Shown here: piece after piece, positions 51,687 through 59,300 of the stretch | Numbering within the stretch: position 1 is the stretch's first letter | How the letters are laid out: the number at the start of each line of letters is the position of its first letter | Assembly (NCBI GenBank): GCA_964605235.1 | Contig: CAZSBB010000025.1 | Location: forward strand, 33,153-97,152 | DNA from: CAZSBB01 sp964605235 | GTDB lineage: Bacteria > Planctomycetota > Phycisphaerae > Phycisphaerales > Phycisphaeraceae | Direction: 5' to 3' | Length of the DNA stretch: 64,000 nucleotides | Made by a program: the position numbers and the translations under genes | The notes under the pieces: generated by a model | What the model was told of the DNA's origin: nothing | Seen by the model: the letters and a program-made list of their open reading frames with translations, nothing else | The model's database searches: none

Positions 51687-53174
51687 TCAGGCGGCGCGGG
51701 CGGCGGGCTGCGGGGCCAGAGCGCCGTCGTACATCGCCAGGCGTGCTTTGCCGGCGCGTTTGGCGGCATACAGCGCATGGTCGGCGTGGCGGAGCAGCTG
51801 GTCAGGCGTTGCCGCGCCGCTGTCGAGGCACGCCAGTCCGATGCTGATGGTCACCTGCGGGGCCCGGGGGTAATGCTGCGTCAGACGGGCGCGTTGCTGG
51901 GCGAAAAGCCGGGCGATGCGCTGGGCGACTTCCCGGGCGGCGGTGGCGTTGCTGCCGGGCAGCAGGATGACGAACTCATCGCCGCCAAGCCGTCCGGGCA
52001 GATCGCTGGCGCGGGCGGCGCGTTGCAGCGCCTTACTCAACGCGGTGAGCGCCAGATCGCCGGCGGCGTGGCCATGGGCATCGTTGAAGGCTTTGAAGCC
52101 GTCGAGGTCCAGCGCCAGACAGGCGAGCGGTTGCCCCCGGCGGCGGGCGTCGGCGAAGGCGCGGCCCAGCGCCTGCTCGACCGCGCGGCGGTTGGCGAGT
52201 CCGGTCAACGGATCGGTCGCCGCCAGCGTGCTCAGTTGCGCAACGGTGCCGCGCAGGGAATCATTGCTTAAGCGCAGATCGGCGGTGCGCTGGGCGATCT
52301 TGTTTTCCAGTTCTTCGTTGCTGCGGCGCAGCTCATCGTTGACATAGCGCAGGCGATGATGGGCGGCAAACAGGCGGCGCGCCATGCTGTTGAACGCGTC
52401 GGTCAGCCGGGAGATTTCATCCTGCCCATGCACCGGCAGCAGCGGCGGATGCTTGCCATGACTGAGCATCTGGGTCGCCAGCAGCAGGTCGTCCAGCGGA
52501 CGCAGCCAGCGACGGGTGATCCACGGCGTCAGCAGCGCCACCAGCAGGGCGATGCCGGCCGCGGCGGTGAGTTGTCCGGCGCGCAGGTAACCGAGCGTGC
52601 GCGGCAGGTTGGGCTCGCGCAGCGCCAGCACCACATAGCCGCGCAAGGTGCGCGCCGCGCCGGCGGCCTGAGCCTGCTCATCATTGAGCGGCGGATCCCA
52701 CACCGGCACGCGATAGGCGACCAGCTCCCCGCGCCGATCCAGCGGCACACTCACGCTCTGGTTGCTTTCCAGTTGCTCGTCATGGGCGGCGCGCCAGCGC
52801 TCGTGCGCCGACCAGGCGGCGGCGTCGGCGTTGCGCCGGTGCAGCAGTTGCCCACGCTCATCCATCACCGCCACAAACGCCAGATGGGTTTCATACGTCA
52901 GCAGGTCCAGCACCCGGCTGGCGCGCTGGTCGAGCGCCTGCGCGGGGTCATCCACCAGGGCGGCGGCGACCATCTGCCCGAGCATCCGGACATGGTCTTC
53001 ATGCGTCCGCGCCAGGGCCCGGGCGGTCAGACTGTTGAACAACCACGCGCAGCCGGCGATGGCGAGCACGGTCAACAACACCGCGCCCATCGTGGCGCGG
53101 CGGACCAGCGACCGCCGCGGATGCGTCAACGGCGCCAGGGTGGGAGTCGAATTGCGGAAAGTGATCGGGGACAT
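51687..53174 (-). CDS. Membrane GGDEF diguanylate cyclase with HAMP domain
   Basis: Cyclic-di-GMP synthase of 495 residues. Two membrane segments (~26-48 and ~202-222) bracket an extracytoplasmic sensor of ~150 residues. A HAMP domain follows (~222-275), then a coiled coil (RSNEELENKIAQRTADLRLS), then the GGDEF domain from ~318. The active site is GRLGGDEFVILLPGS (GGDEF 397-401). An RxxD inhibitory site, RASD at 388-391, lies exactly five residues before it, so product inhibition is expected. The ATG at 53174 is preferred over the one at 53285. It diverges from manA. Confidence 0.92.
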   Translation of the reverse strand: MSPITFRNSTPTLAPLTHPRRSLVRRATMGAVLLTVLAIAGCAWLFNSLTARALARTHEDHVRMLGQMVAAALVDDPAQALDQRASRVLDLLTYETHLAFVAVMDERGQLLHRRNADAAAWSAHERWRAAHDEQLESNQSVSVPLDRRGELVAYRVPVWDPPLNDEQAQAAGAARTLRGYVVLALREPNLPRTLGYLRAGQLTAAAGIALLVALLTPWITRRWLRPLDDLLLATQMLSHGKHPPLLPVHGQDEISRLTDAFNSMARRLFAAHHRLRYVNDELRRSNEELENKIAQRTADLRLSNDSLRGTVAQLSTLAATDPLTGLANRRAVEQALGRAFADARRRGQPLACLALDLDGFKAFNDAHGHAAGDLALTALSKALQRAARASDLPGRLGGDEFVILLPGSNATAAREVAQRIARLFAQQRARLTQHYPRAPQVTISIGLACLDSGAATPDQLLRHADHALYAAKRAGKARLAMYDGALAPQPAARAA

Positions 53175-53365
53175 TCGCTTGGTGGCAAGATCGGCACAAA
53201 TCACCAGGGGCTTTATGCCGCCAGGATGGTTTGGGCAACCCGGCGAATTTTCTCCCGCCGCGTTCCGCCGCCCCGGCGCGTTCAACTGTTTATCGGGCGC
53301 ATCGCGTTACCATACGCCCCGGACGCCCTCGGCCACCGCCGCCGGCGAACCTGGAGATGACCCCG

Positions 53366-54415
53366 ATGAGCAAGCCGGCGCTGTACCCGATGCAATTCAC
53401 TCCGATTTACAAGGAAAAAGTCTGGGGCGGTCGCGCCCTGGAACAACTGGGCCGGCAACTGCCCGGCGACGCGAGCACGCGCATCGGCGAATCGTGGGAG
53501 CTGGTGGACCTCGCCCAGACGTCCGTCTCCGGCGGCGGCGGCGGCGCCGAGCGCAGCGTCATCGCCAACGGCGCGCTGCGCGGGCGCACGCTCGGACAGG
53601 TCATCAGCGAATACGGCCCGGAGCTGCTGGGGCGACTCACGCTCAGCCCTGAAGGCGGCTTCCCCCTGCTGGTGAAGTTTCTCGACGCGGCGGAAAACCT
53701 GTCCGTGCAGGTGCATCCCAGCGCCGCCTATGCCGCGGCGCACCCGGAGGCGTTCCTCAAGAGCGAAGCGTGGTACATCGTGGCGGCTCAGCCCGGCGCG
53801 GTGATCTACAAAGGGATGAGGCCGGGCGTGACTGCTGACACGCTGCGGCAGGCGCTGCAAGCCAACGACCCGCAGGCGGTGGTGGCGTGCCTGCAGGCGG
53901 TGCCGGTGAAGGCGGGCGACTGCCATTACCTGCCCAGCGGGACGTGCCACGCGCTGGGGGCGGGCATTCTGGTGGCGGAAGTGCAGACGCCCAGCGACAC
54001 GACGTTTCGCGTGTTCGACTGGGGCCGCACCGAGCGGCAGCTCCACGTCGAGCAGGCGCTGGCGTGCATCCAGTTCGAGTCGGTCACCAGCAGTCATCAC
54101 GAGCAGCGCACGCACATTGCCGGGGTGTTCACCGCGGTGAGCAAGCTGGTGGACTGCGAGCACTTTCGCATCGAGAAGGTGCGCATGAGCGAAGGCTACG
54201 AGCAGGAATTGCCCTATGACCAGCCGGCGGTGTGGATGGTGCTGCAGGGCGGTGGGGAAATCGCGCTGGCGGACGACACCCCCAGCGTGGCGTTTACGCG
54301 CGGGCAGACGCTGCTGATCCCGGCAAACATGAACGACGCCAAGGTCCGGCTGCACAGCGATACGGTGTGGCTGGAGGTGACGTTTCCGCAGACGGGGCGC
54401 GGGCTGATCGCGTAA
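53366..54415 (+). CDS. manA: Mannose-6-phosphate isomerase, class I
   Basis: Zinc isomerase of fructose-6-phosphate and mannose-6-phosphate, 349 residues, of the shorter ManA type. Zinc ligands: SVQVHPSAAYAA (Gln and His), KSEAWYIVAA (Glu) and SGTCHALGAG (His). EKVWGGRALEQLG is the usual N-terminal block. It feeds mannose-phosphate to the phosphomannomutase at 35932. The ATG at 53366 (MSKPALYPM) has GGAG nine bases upstream; the ATG at 53357 is also in frame. Confidence 0.93.
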   Translation: MSKPALYPMQFTPIYKEKVWGGRALEQLGRQLPGDASTRIGESWELVDLAQTSVSGGGGGAERSVIANGALRGRTLGQVISEYGPELLGRLTLSPEGGFPLLVKFLDAAENLSVQVHPSAAYAAAHPEAFLKSEAWYIVAAQPGAVIYKGMRPGVTADTLRQALQANDPQAVVACLQAVPVKAGDCHYLPSGTCHALGAGILVAEVQTPSDTTFRVFDWGRTERQLHVEQALACIQFESVTSSHHEQRTHIAGVFTAVSKLVDCEHFRIEKVRMSEGYEQELPYDQPAVWMVLQGGGEIALADDTPSVAFTRGQTLLIPANMNDAKVRLHSDTVWLEVTFPQTGRGLIA

Positions 54416-54579
54416 AGCCAACGCGGCGGCAGTTCCGACAAAGAATTTCACCACAAAGACACAGAGATCACCGAGCAAGGCTCACCGAGCATGCGCGGTA
54501 ATCCTGCGGATCGTTTGGCTTCTGCTGCTTGCTTGGGGTGTTCTGGTGGATCCGAACCTGCCCGCACCGGCTCAGAATG

Positions 54580-54696
54580 AACGAGCCGGAAGCGTCAGCG
54601 ACGGGCAGGGCGAGCGGTCGCCCGAGCATCCTCGGCAAGTTCGCAAATCATTCGACCGCTGTGCGCCCTTCCCCTCGCTCACGCTTCGGGCTCGTT
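54580..54696. repeat. AACGAGCC palindromic repeat (tandem copy 1)
   Basis: AACGAGCCGGAAGCGTCAGC at the left and GCTCACGCTTCGGGCTCGTT at the right, 117 bases. The next copy starts 160 bases on and matches throughout, including AAGACAGCCCTCGCGGCGCC after the right end. Confidence 0.85.
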
Positions 54697-54739
54697 AAGA
54701 CAGCCCTCGCGGCGCCCGTGTCGGCGGTTTCCTTCCATC

Positions 54740-54856
54740 AACGAGCCGGAAGCGTCAGCGACGGGTTGGGCGTGCGGTCGCCCGAGCATCCTCGGCAAGT
54801 TCGCAAATCATTCGACCGCTGTGCGCCCTTCCCCTCGCTCACGCTTCGGGCTCGTT
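54740..54856. repeat. AACGAGCC palindromic repeat (tandem copy 2)
   Basis: Second copy, nearly identical to 54580-54696. The matching tail AAGACAGCTCTCGCGGCGCC shows that the duplicated unit was at least ~140 bases. Confidence 0.85.
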
Positions 54857-54902
54857 AAGACAGCTCTCGCGGCGCCGCGGTGGTGAGTATTGAGGTATTT
54901 TC

Positions 54903-55823
54903 TTACTGATTCAGCAGCAGCGCCAGCAGACCCTTCTGCGCGTGCAGGCGGTTGTGGGCTTCGGGGAACACCCGGCTGCGCGGGCCGTCCATCACCGCAT
55001 CGCTGATTTCGTAGCCGCGATGGGCGGGCAGGCAGTGGAGCACGATGGCGTGCTTGGGGGCGCAGCGCATGAGTTTTTCATCCACGGCATAGCCGGCGAA
55101 GGCTTTGACCTTCTGCGCGGCCTGGCTTTCCTCGCCCATGGAAACCCAGGTGTCGGTGTAGACCACGTCGGCGGCGCGCACGGCGTCGGTTGGATCGCGC
55201 ACCAGATCGAAGCTCATGTCGGGCACCTGCGACATGATGCGGTCGACGAAGGCCTGCTCCAGTTCGTACCCCGGCGGGCTGGCGAGGATGAAGCGCATGC
55301 CCAGCTTGCCGCAGAGGGTCGCCAGGCTGCGGGCGACGTTGTTGCCGTCGCCGATGAACGCGAGGGTGCGGCCCTTGAGGTCCCGGCCGAACTCATCCAT
55401 CATGGTCATCGCATCCGCCAGGGCCTGACAGGGGTGCGAGTAATCACTCAGGGCATTGATGACCGGCACGCCGCTGTACTGGGCGAGGTCGTGCAGCCGC
55501 TGGTGGTCGAACACGCGGGCGGCAATGCCCTGCACCATGCCGCCGAGCACCTGGGCGACGTCCTGGGGCGCTTCGCGCGAACCCAGGCCGATCTCCTGCT
55601 GGCCGAGGATGATGGCGTGGCCGCCCAGCTCGTTCATCGCCTGTTCGAAGCTGACGCGCGTGCGCAGGCTGGGTTTTTCAAAGATCACCGCCAGGGTTTT
55701 GCCCGCCAGCACCTCACGGCGGGACTGGCCCTGCTGCCGGGCGGTGCGCAGCTCGAAGGCTTGATCAAAGATGGCGCTGAGCCAGTCGACCTGGGCTTCG
55801 GCGATGGAAATGAAATGACGCAT
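54903..55823 (-). CDS. argF: Ornithine carbamoyltransferase
   Basis: Arginine synthesis step: ornithine plus carbamoyl phosphate to citrulline. 306 residues, normal length. The carbamoyl-phosphate loop is KPSLRTRVSFE (S52-R56). Further motifs are LSDYSHPCQALAD (H130), DTWVSMGEE for ornithine binding and VLHCLPAHRGYEI near the C-terminus. It follows argB by 68 bases on the same strand; argD, often between them, is absent. The ATG at 55823 has GAGAGAGGG upstream. Confidence 0.95.
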   Translation of the reverse strand: MRHFISIAEAQVDWLSAIFDQAFELRTARQQGQSRREVLAGKTLAVIFEKPSLRTRVSFEQAMNELGGHAIILGQQEIGLGSREAPQDVAQVLGGMVQGIAARVFDHQRLHDLAQYSGVPVINALSDYSHPCQALADAMTMMDEFGRDLKGRTLAFIGDGNNVARSLATLCGKLGMRFILASPPGYELEQAFVDRIMSQVPDMSFDLVRDPTDAVRAADVVYTDTWVSMGEESQAAQKVKAFAGYAVDEKLMRCAPKHAIVLHCLPAHRGYEISDAVMDGPRSRVFPEAHNRLHAQKGLLALLLNQ

Positions 55824-55891
55824 GGCATAACCCTCTCTCTCCGGGAGCCGCCGGCTCCGTGAGAAAAAGGAAACCGGACGGTCAGGCGGTG

Positions 55892-56782
55892 TTACCCGCT
55901 GACGATTTCCGTCCCAATGCCTTCGGTCGTGTAAATCTCGTGCAGCAACGAATGGGGCAGCCGACCGTCAATGATATGCACCTTGCTGACCCCCGCGTCC
56001 AGGGCGGTCAGCGCGGCTTCCACCTTGGGCAACATGCCCGCGCTGATGATGCCGGCGGCGATCAACTCGTCGATCTTGCTGCGGCTGATGTGGGATGCGA
56101 GGCTGTCAGCTTCGTGGCCGGTGCGGATGCCATGGGTGTCGGAAACCAGCACCAGTTTCTCGGCTTTGACGGCTGCGGCGACATGCCCCGCCACGCTGTC
56201 GGCGTTGATGTTGAGCTTGCCGCCCGCCTGATCGCGCGCGATGGGGGCGATCACGGGAATGTAGCCCGCTTCGGTGAGCGCCCGCAGCAGATCACCGTTG
56301 ACCCAGGTGACTTCGCCGACGAAGCCGATGTCCACCCGCCGGGGCTTGCCGCCGTTCTCGTCGGGCACTTCCAGGAACATCCGCTTGCCGAACACGGCAC
56401 AGCTCGCCAGGGAATGCAGACCCATGGGCTTGTGCCCGTTGGTGCGGATCTGCTCGATGATGCCCTTGTTGATGTCGTTGACCAGCACGTGCTCGGCAAT
56501 CGCCAGCGTGCGCTCATCGGTGTACCGCCGGCCCTGCACGAAGACGGCTTCGAGCCCCGCCTGGTTCATCGCCGCGGTGATGCCCTTGCCCCCGCCGTGG
56601 ACGATCACCGGACGCAAGCCCACAGCCGCCATGAAGCAGATGTCGTTGATCAGACTCGCCAGCGCCGCCGGCTCGTCCATGATCGACCCGCCGACTTTGA
56701 CCACCACCACCTTGCCCGCGAACGAGCGGATGTATTGGTGGGCTTCGACGAGTGCCGCCGCCTTGTTGATCGTCTCCTGCAT
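55892..56782 (-). CDS. argB: Acetylglutamate kinase
   Basis: Second step of arginine synthesis, phosphorylating N-acetylglutamate; 296 residues. The ATP/Mg motif is VVVKVGGSIMDEPA, the substrate loop VIVHGGGKGITAAMN, and GKLNINADSVAGHVAAAVKA with VHIIDGRLPHSLLHE are the C-terminal signatures. An N-terminal helix (MQETINKAAALVEAHQYIRS) resembles that of arginine-inhibited hexameric kinases, so feedback inhibition is possible. The start at 56782 gives that helix; upstream codons to 56938 read through a repeat. First gene of the argB-argF operon. Confidence 0.95.
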   Translation of the reverse strand: MQETINKAAALVEAHQYIRSFAGKVVVVKVGGSIMDEPAALASLINDICFMAAVGLRPVIVHGGGKGITAAMNQAGLEAVFVQGRRYTDERTLAIAEHVLVNDINKGIIEQIRTNGHKPMGLHSLASCAVFGKRMFLEVPDENGGKPRRVDIGFVGEVTWVNGDLLRALTEAGYIPVIAPIARDQAGGKLNINADSVAGHVAAAVKAEKLVLVSDTHGIRTGHEADSLASHISRSKIDELIAAGIISAGMLPKVEAALTALDAGVSKVHIIDGRLPHSLLHEIYTTEGIGTEIVSG

Positions 56783-56868
56783 GGCCCAGCAGCCTGTGGG
56801 GCTTCTCCAACGTGGGGGAAAAGTAAAAATGCTACCGCCCCGGGCGGGGGGGTGCAATGGCAGCCAAT

Positions 56869-56983
56869 GGAGCCGGAAGCGTGAGCGACGGGCAGGGCGC
56901 GTGGTCGCCCGAGCATCTTCGGCTGGTTCGCAAATCATTCGACGGCTGTGCGCCCTTCCCCTCGCTTACGCTTCGGGCTCGTT
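56869..56983. repeat. AACGAGCC palindromic repeat in the argB / radical SAM divergent gap
   Basis: GAGCCGGAAGCGTGAGCGAC at the left and GCTTACGCTTCGGGCTCGTT at the right, with CGAGCATCTTCGGCTGG and GCAAATCATTCGACGGCTGT inside as in the copies at 54580. It lies 45 bases before the radical SAM start. Confidence 0.85.
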
Positions 56984-57027
56984 GCCCAGACAAGGCGAGA
57001 TGCCTGCCCGTGGCTACACTGCACGCT

Positions 57028-58569
57028 ATGGCGGATATCCTGCTGGTTGCGCTCAACGCCCGCTATGCCCATGCTGCCTTTGGGCTGCGCTATCTGCTGG
57101 CGAACCTCGGCCCGCTGCGTCCCCGCGCGGAACTGCTGGAGTTCGACATCAATCAGCGGTCGGTGGACATTCTCGAAGCCATCCTCCGGCAGCGCCCGCG
57201 CGTGGTCGGGCTGGGGGTTTACATCTGGAACGTGGAACTGGCGACCCGGCTGGCCGCGGAGCTCAAGCGCGTGGCGCCAGAGGTCGCCATCGTGCTGGGC
57301 GGGCCGGAGGTGAGCTATGAAACGCAGGAGCAGCCGATCGCCCACACGGCCGACTTCGTCATCACCGGCGAAGGCGATCTGGCGTTCGCCAACCTGTGCC
57401 AGCGCGTGCTCGATGGGCGTCCGCCGCTGCAGAAGGTGATTGCCGCCGACTTGCCGGAGCTGAGCACTGGCGACGTGGCGCTGCCCTATGAGCTGTACGA
57501 CCAGCGCGATCTGACCCAGCGCGTGGTGTACGTCGAAGCCTCGCGCGGCTGCCCGTTCCGCTGCGAGTTCTGTCTGTCCTCACTGGATGTGCCGGTGCGC
57601 CAGTTTCCGCTGGTAGATTTCCTGGCGGCGATGGAGCGCCTGCTGGCGCGCGGGCTGCGGCAGTTCAAGTTTGTCGACCGCACTTTCAACCTGAACCTGC
57701 AGACGGGCCGGGCGATTCTGGAGTTCTTTCTGGCACGCTATGAGCCGGGCTTGTTCCTGCATTTTGAAATGATTCCCGATCGGCTGCCCGACGCGCTGCG
57801 GGAGCCGATCACGCGCTTCCCCGCCGGGGCGTTGCAGTTTGAGGTGGGCATTCAGACGTTCAATCCGCAGGTGGCGCAGCTCATCAGCCGCAAGCAGGAC
57901 TATGCGAAGGTGCGCGACAACCTGACCTTCCTGCGGCAGCAGACAGGCGTGCACATTCACGCGGACCTGATCGTGGGTTTGCCGGGCGAGGATGTGGAAT
58001 CGTTCGGGCGCGGGTTTGATGAGCTGGTCGCGCTGGGGCCACAGGAAATTCAGGTGGGCATGCTCAAGCGGCTGCGGGGGACGCCGATTGTCCGGCATGA
58101 CAGCGCGTGGGAGATGGTCTACAGCCCGCAGCCGGCGTATGAAATCCTGCAGACGAAGCTGATCGACTTCGCCAGCATGGCCCGCCTGCGCCGCTTCGCC
58201 CGTTACTGGGATCTGCTCGCCAACAGCGGCAATTTTCTGCTGTGTACGCCGCGGTTGTGGCGTCCCGGACCGGGCGCGGAGCAGGTCACGCCGTTTGTCG
58301 GCTTCCTGCGCTTTGCCGATTGGCTGTACGCACAGGTGGGCCAGAGCAGCGGCATCGCGCTGACCCGCCTGACCGCCCTGCTGCATGAATACCTGACCGG
58401 CGTGCTGGCACAGGATGAAGCAGACGTGAACCGTGACCTGCTGGCGGATTACCAGCGCGGCGGACGCTCGGACATTCCCGCGTGCCTGCGTGAAGCTACG
58501 TCCTCACCAGCACCCGCGCGCGTGCGGCAAGGTCAGCGGCGACAGCAACGACATCGAGAGTCGGATTAA
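57028..58569 (+). CDS. B12-binding-domain radical SAM protein
   Basis: Protein of 513 residues. An N-terminal cobalamin-binding-like domain (MADILLVALNARYAHAAFGL to about 140) with LGGPEVSYETQEQ is followed by a radical SAM barrel. The cluster-binding motif is ASRGCPFRCEFCLSS (CxxxCxxC). Later blocks are QFKFVDRTFNLNLQTGRAIL, LQFEVGIQTFNPQVAQLISR and IHADLIVGLPGEDVESFGRG. A C-terminal DUF4080-like region follows. The family carries out methylations and rearrangements; this member's substrate is unknown. The ATG at 57028 is chosen, since upstream codons lie in the repeat 56869-56983. Confidence 0.9.
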   Translation: MADILLVALNARYAHAAFGLRYLLANLGPLRPRAELLEFDINQRSVDILEAILRQRPRVVGLGVYIWNVELATRLAAELKRVAPEVAIVLGGPEVSYETQEQPIAHTADFVITGEGDLAFANLCQRVLDGRPPLQKVIAADLPELSTGDVALPYELYDQRDLTQRVVYVEASRGCPFRCEFCLSSLDVPVRQFPLVDFLAAMERLLARGLRQFKFVDRTFNLNLQTGRAILEFFLARYEPGLFLHFEMIPDRLPDALREPITRFPAGALQFEVGIQTFNPQVAQLISRKQDYAKVRDNLTFLRQQTGVHIHADLIVGLPGEDVESFGRGFDELVALGPQEIQVGMLKRLRGTPIVRHDSAWEMVYSPQPAYEILQTKLIDFASMARLRRFARYWDLLANSGNFLLCTPRLWRPGPGAEQVTPFVGFLRFADWLYAQVGQSSGIALTRLTALLHEYLTGVLAQDEADVNRDLLADYQRGGRSDIPACLREATSSPAPARVRQGQRRQQRHRESD

Positions 58570-58621
58570 GCCACCGGGTGCAGGCATGATGCCGGCGTCG
58601 GGGTTAAACCACTCGCCCCGC

Positions 58622-59260
58622 TCAACCCGGCGGCGCGCCGGCATGCATGCGCGGGCCGGGTGACTGCCGCGCGATGATCTGGGCTTCGCAGTCAAGCCAT
58701 TGCTCCCACCGCTGCTGCACCTGCGGCGTCGGCAGAATCGTCTGCGCCAGCTCGATGAACACGCGGTAATGTCCCGCTTCCGACGCACACAGCCCGGCAT
58801 ACAGCTTCGCCAGCGGCGCGGGGGCTTCCGGACACGCCATCAGCAGTTCAAAGCGTTCGCAACTGCGGGCTTCAATGAGCGCGGAGACCATCAGGCGATC
58901 GACCAGTTCCGCCGGCCCCCGCCCCAGACGCACCTGCTGGCGCAAGGCGGCGGCATAGTCGTTGCGATGCACGCGGTGGAAGGAACCACCCCGCTTGGCG
59001 AGCAGGCGGGTGACGGTCGCCAGGTGCTCGATTTCATCGCGGGCGATGGCGGTGAGCGCCGCGACCCACGCCGGCGGGGGCTGGGCCTCCGGCCAGCGGT
59101 GCAGCAGGTCCAGCGCGTTGGCGGCCGCCTTCTTTTCCAGATGAGCGTGGTCGTTGAGCAACGCGTTGGCGTCGGCGAGCGCGAGCGTGGCCCAGGTTGC
59201 TGGGGTGTGGTAACGCAACGGCAATCCGCTGGTCCACTTTTCCCGGCGTGCTCCAGCCAT
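58622..59260 (-). CDS. miaE: tRNA-(ms2io6A37) hydroxylase MiaE-like
   Basis: Non-heme diiron protein of 212 residues that hydroxylates ms2i6A37 in tRNA. Ferritin-like iron ligands: Glu and His in LLNDHAHLEKKAAANALDLL, ARDEIEHLATVTRLL, ALIEARSCERFELLM and CASEAGHYRVFIELAQ. The ATG at 59260 has AAGGAG six bases upstream. It diverges from the debranching-enzyme gene, their starts being 40 bases apart. The precursor modification genes miaA and miaB are not in the window. Confidence 0.9.
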   Translation of the reverse strand: MAGARREKWTSGLPLRYHTPATWATLALADANALLNDHAHLEKKAAANALDLLHRWPEAQPPPAWVAALTAIARDEIEHLATVTRLLAKRGGSFHRVHRNDYAAALRQQVRLGRGPAELVDRLMVSALIEARSCERFELLMACPEAPAPLAKLYAGLCASEAGHYRVFIELAQTILPTPQVQQRWEQWLDCEAQIIARQSPGPRMHAGAPPG

Positions 59261-59300
59261 GGGGTTCTCCTTCTGATCCAACCCATGTTAAATTGCGGCC

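Larger units (their letters stand above)
54447..54896. repeat. CACAGAG-family repeat split by an insertion (copy 5)
   Basis: The left part (TTCACCACAAAGACACAGAG, then CACCGAGCAAGGCTCACCGA, GGCTTCTGC) and the right part (CGCGGTGGTGAGTATTGAGG) align with the intact element at 51552-51668. The material between carries the AACGAGCC repeats. Confidence 0.75.
54416..54902. other. 487-base intergenic region made of nested repeats
   Basis: No gene. A CACAGAG-family repeat (54447-54896) is interrupted by two tandem copies of the AACGAGCC repeat (54580-54696 and 54740-54856). The outer repeat still shows its ends and part of its interior, as compared with 51552-51668. Confidence 0.8.

Noticed and set aside
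56857..57027. N-terminal extension of the radical SAM protein
   Set aside because: These codons are the repeat at 56869-56983; the family N-terminus begins at 57028.
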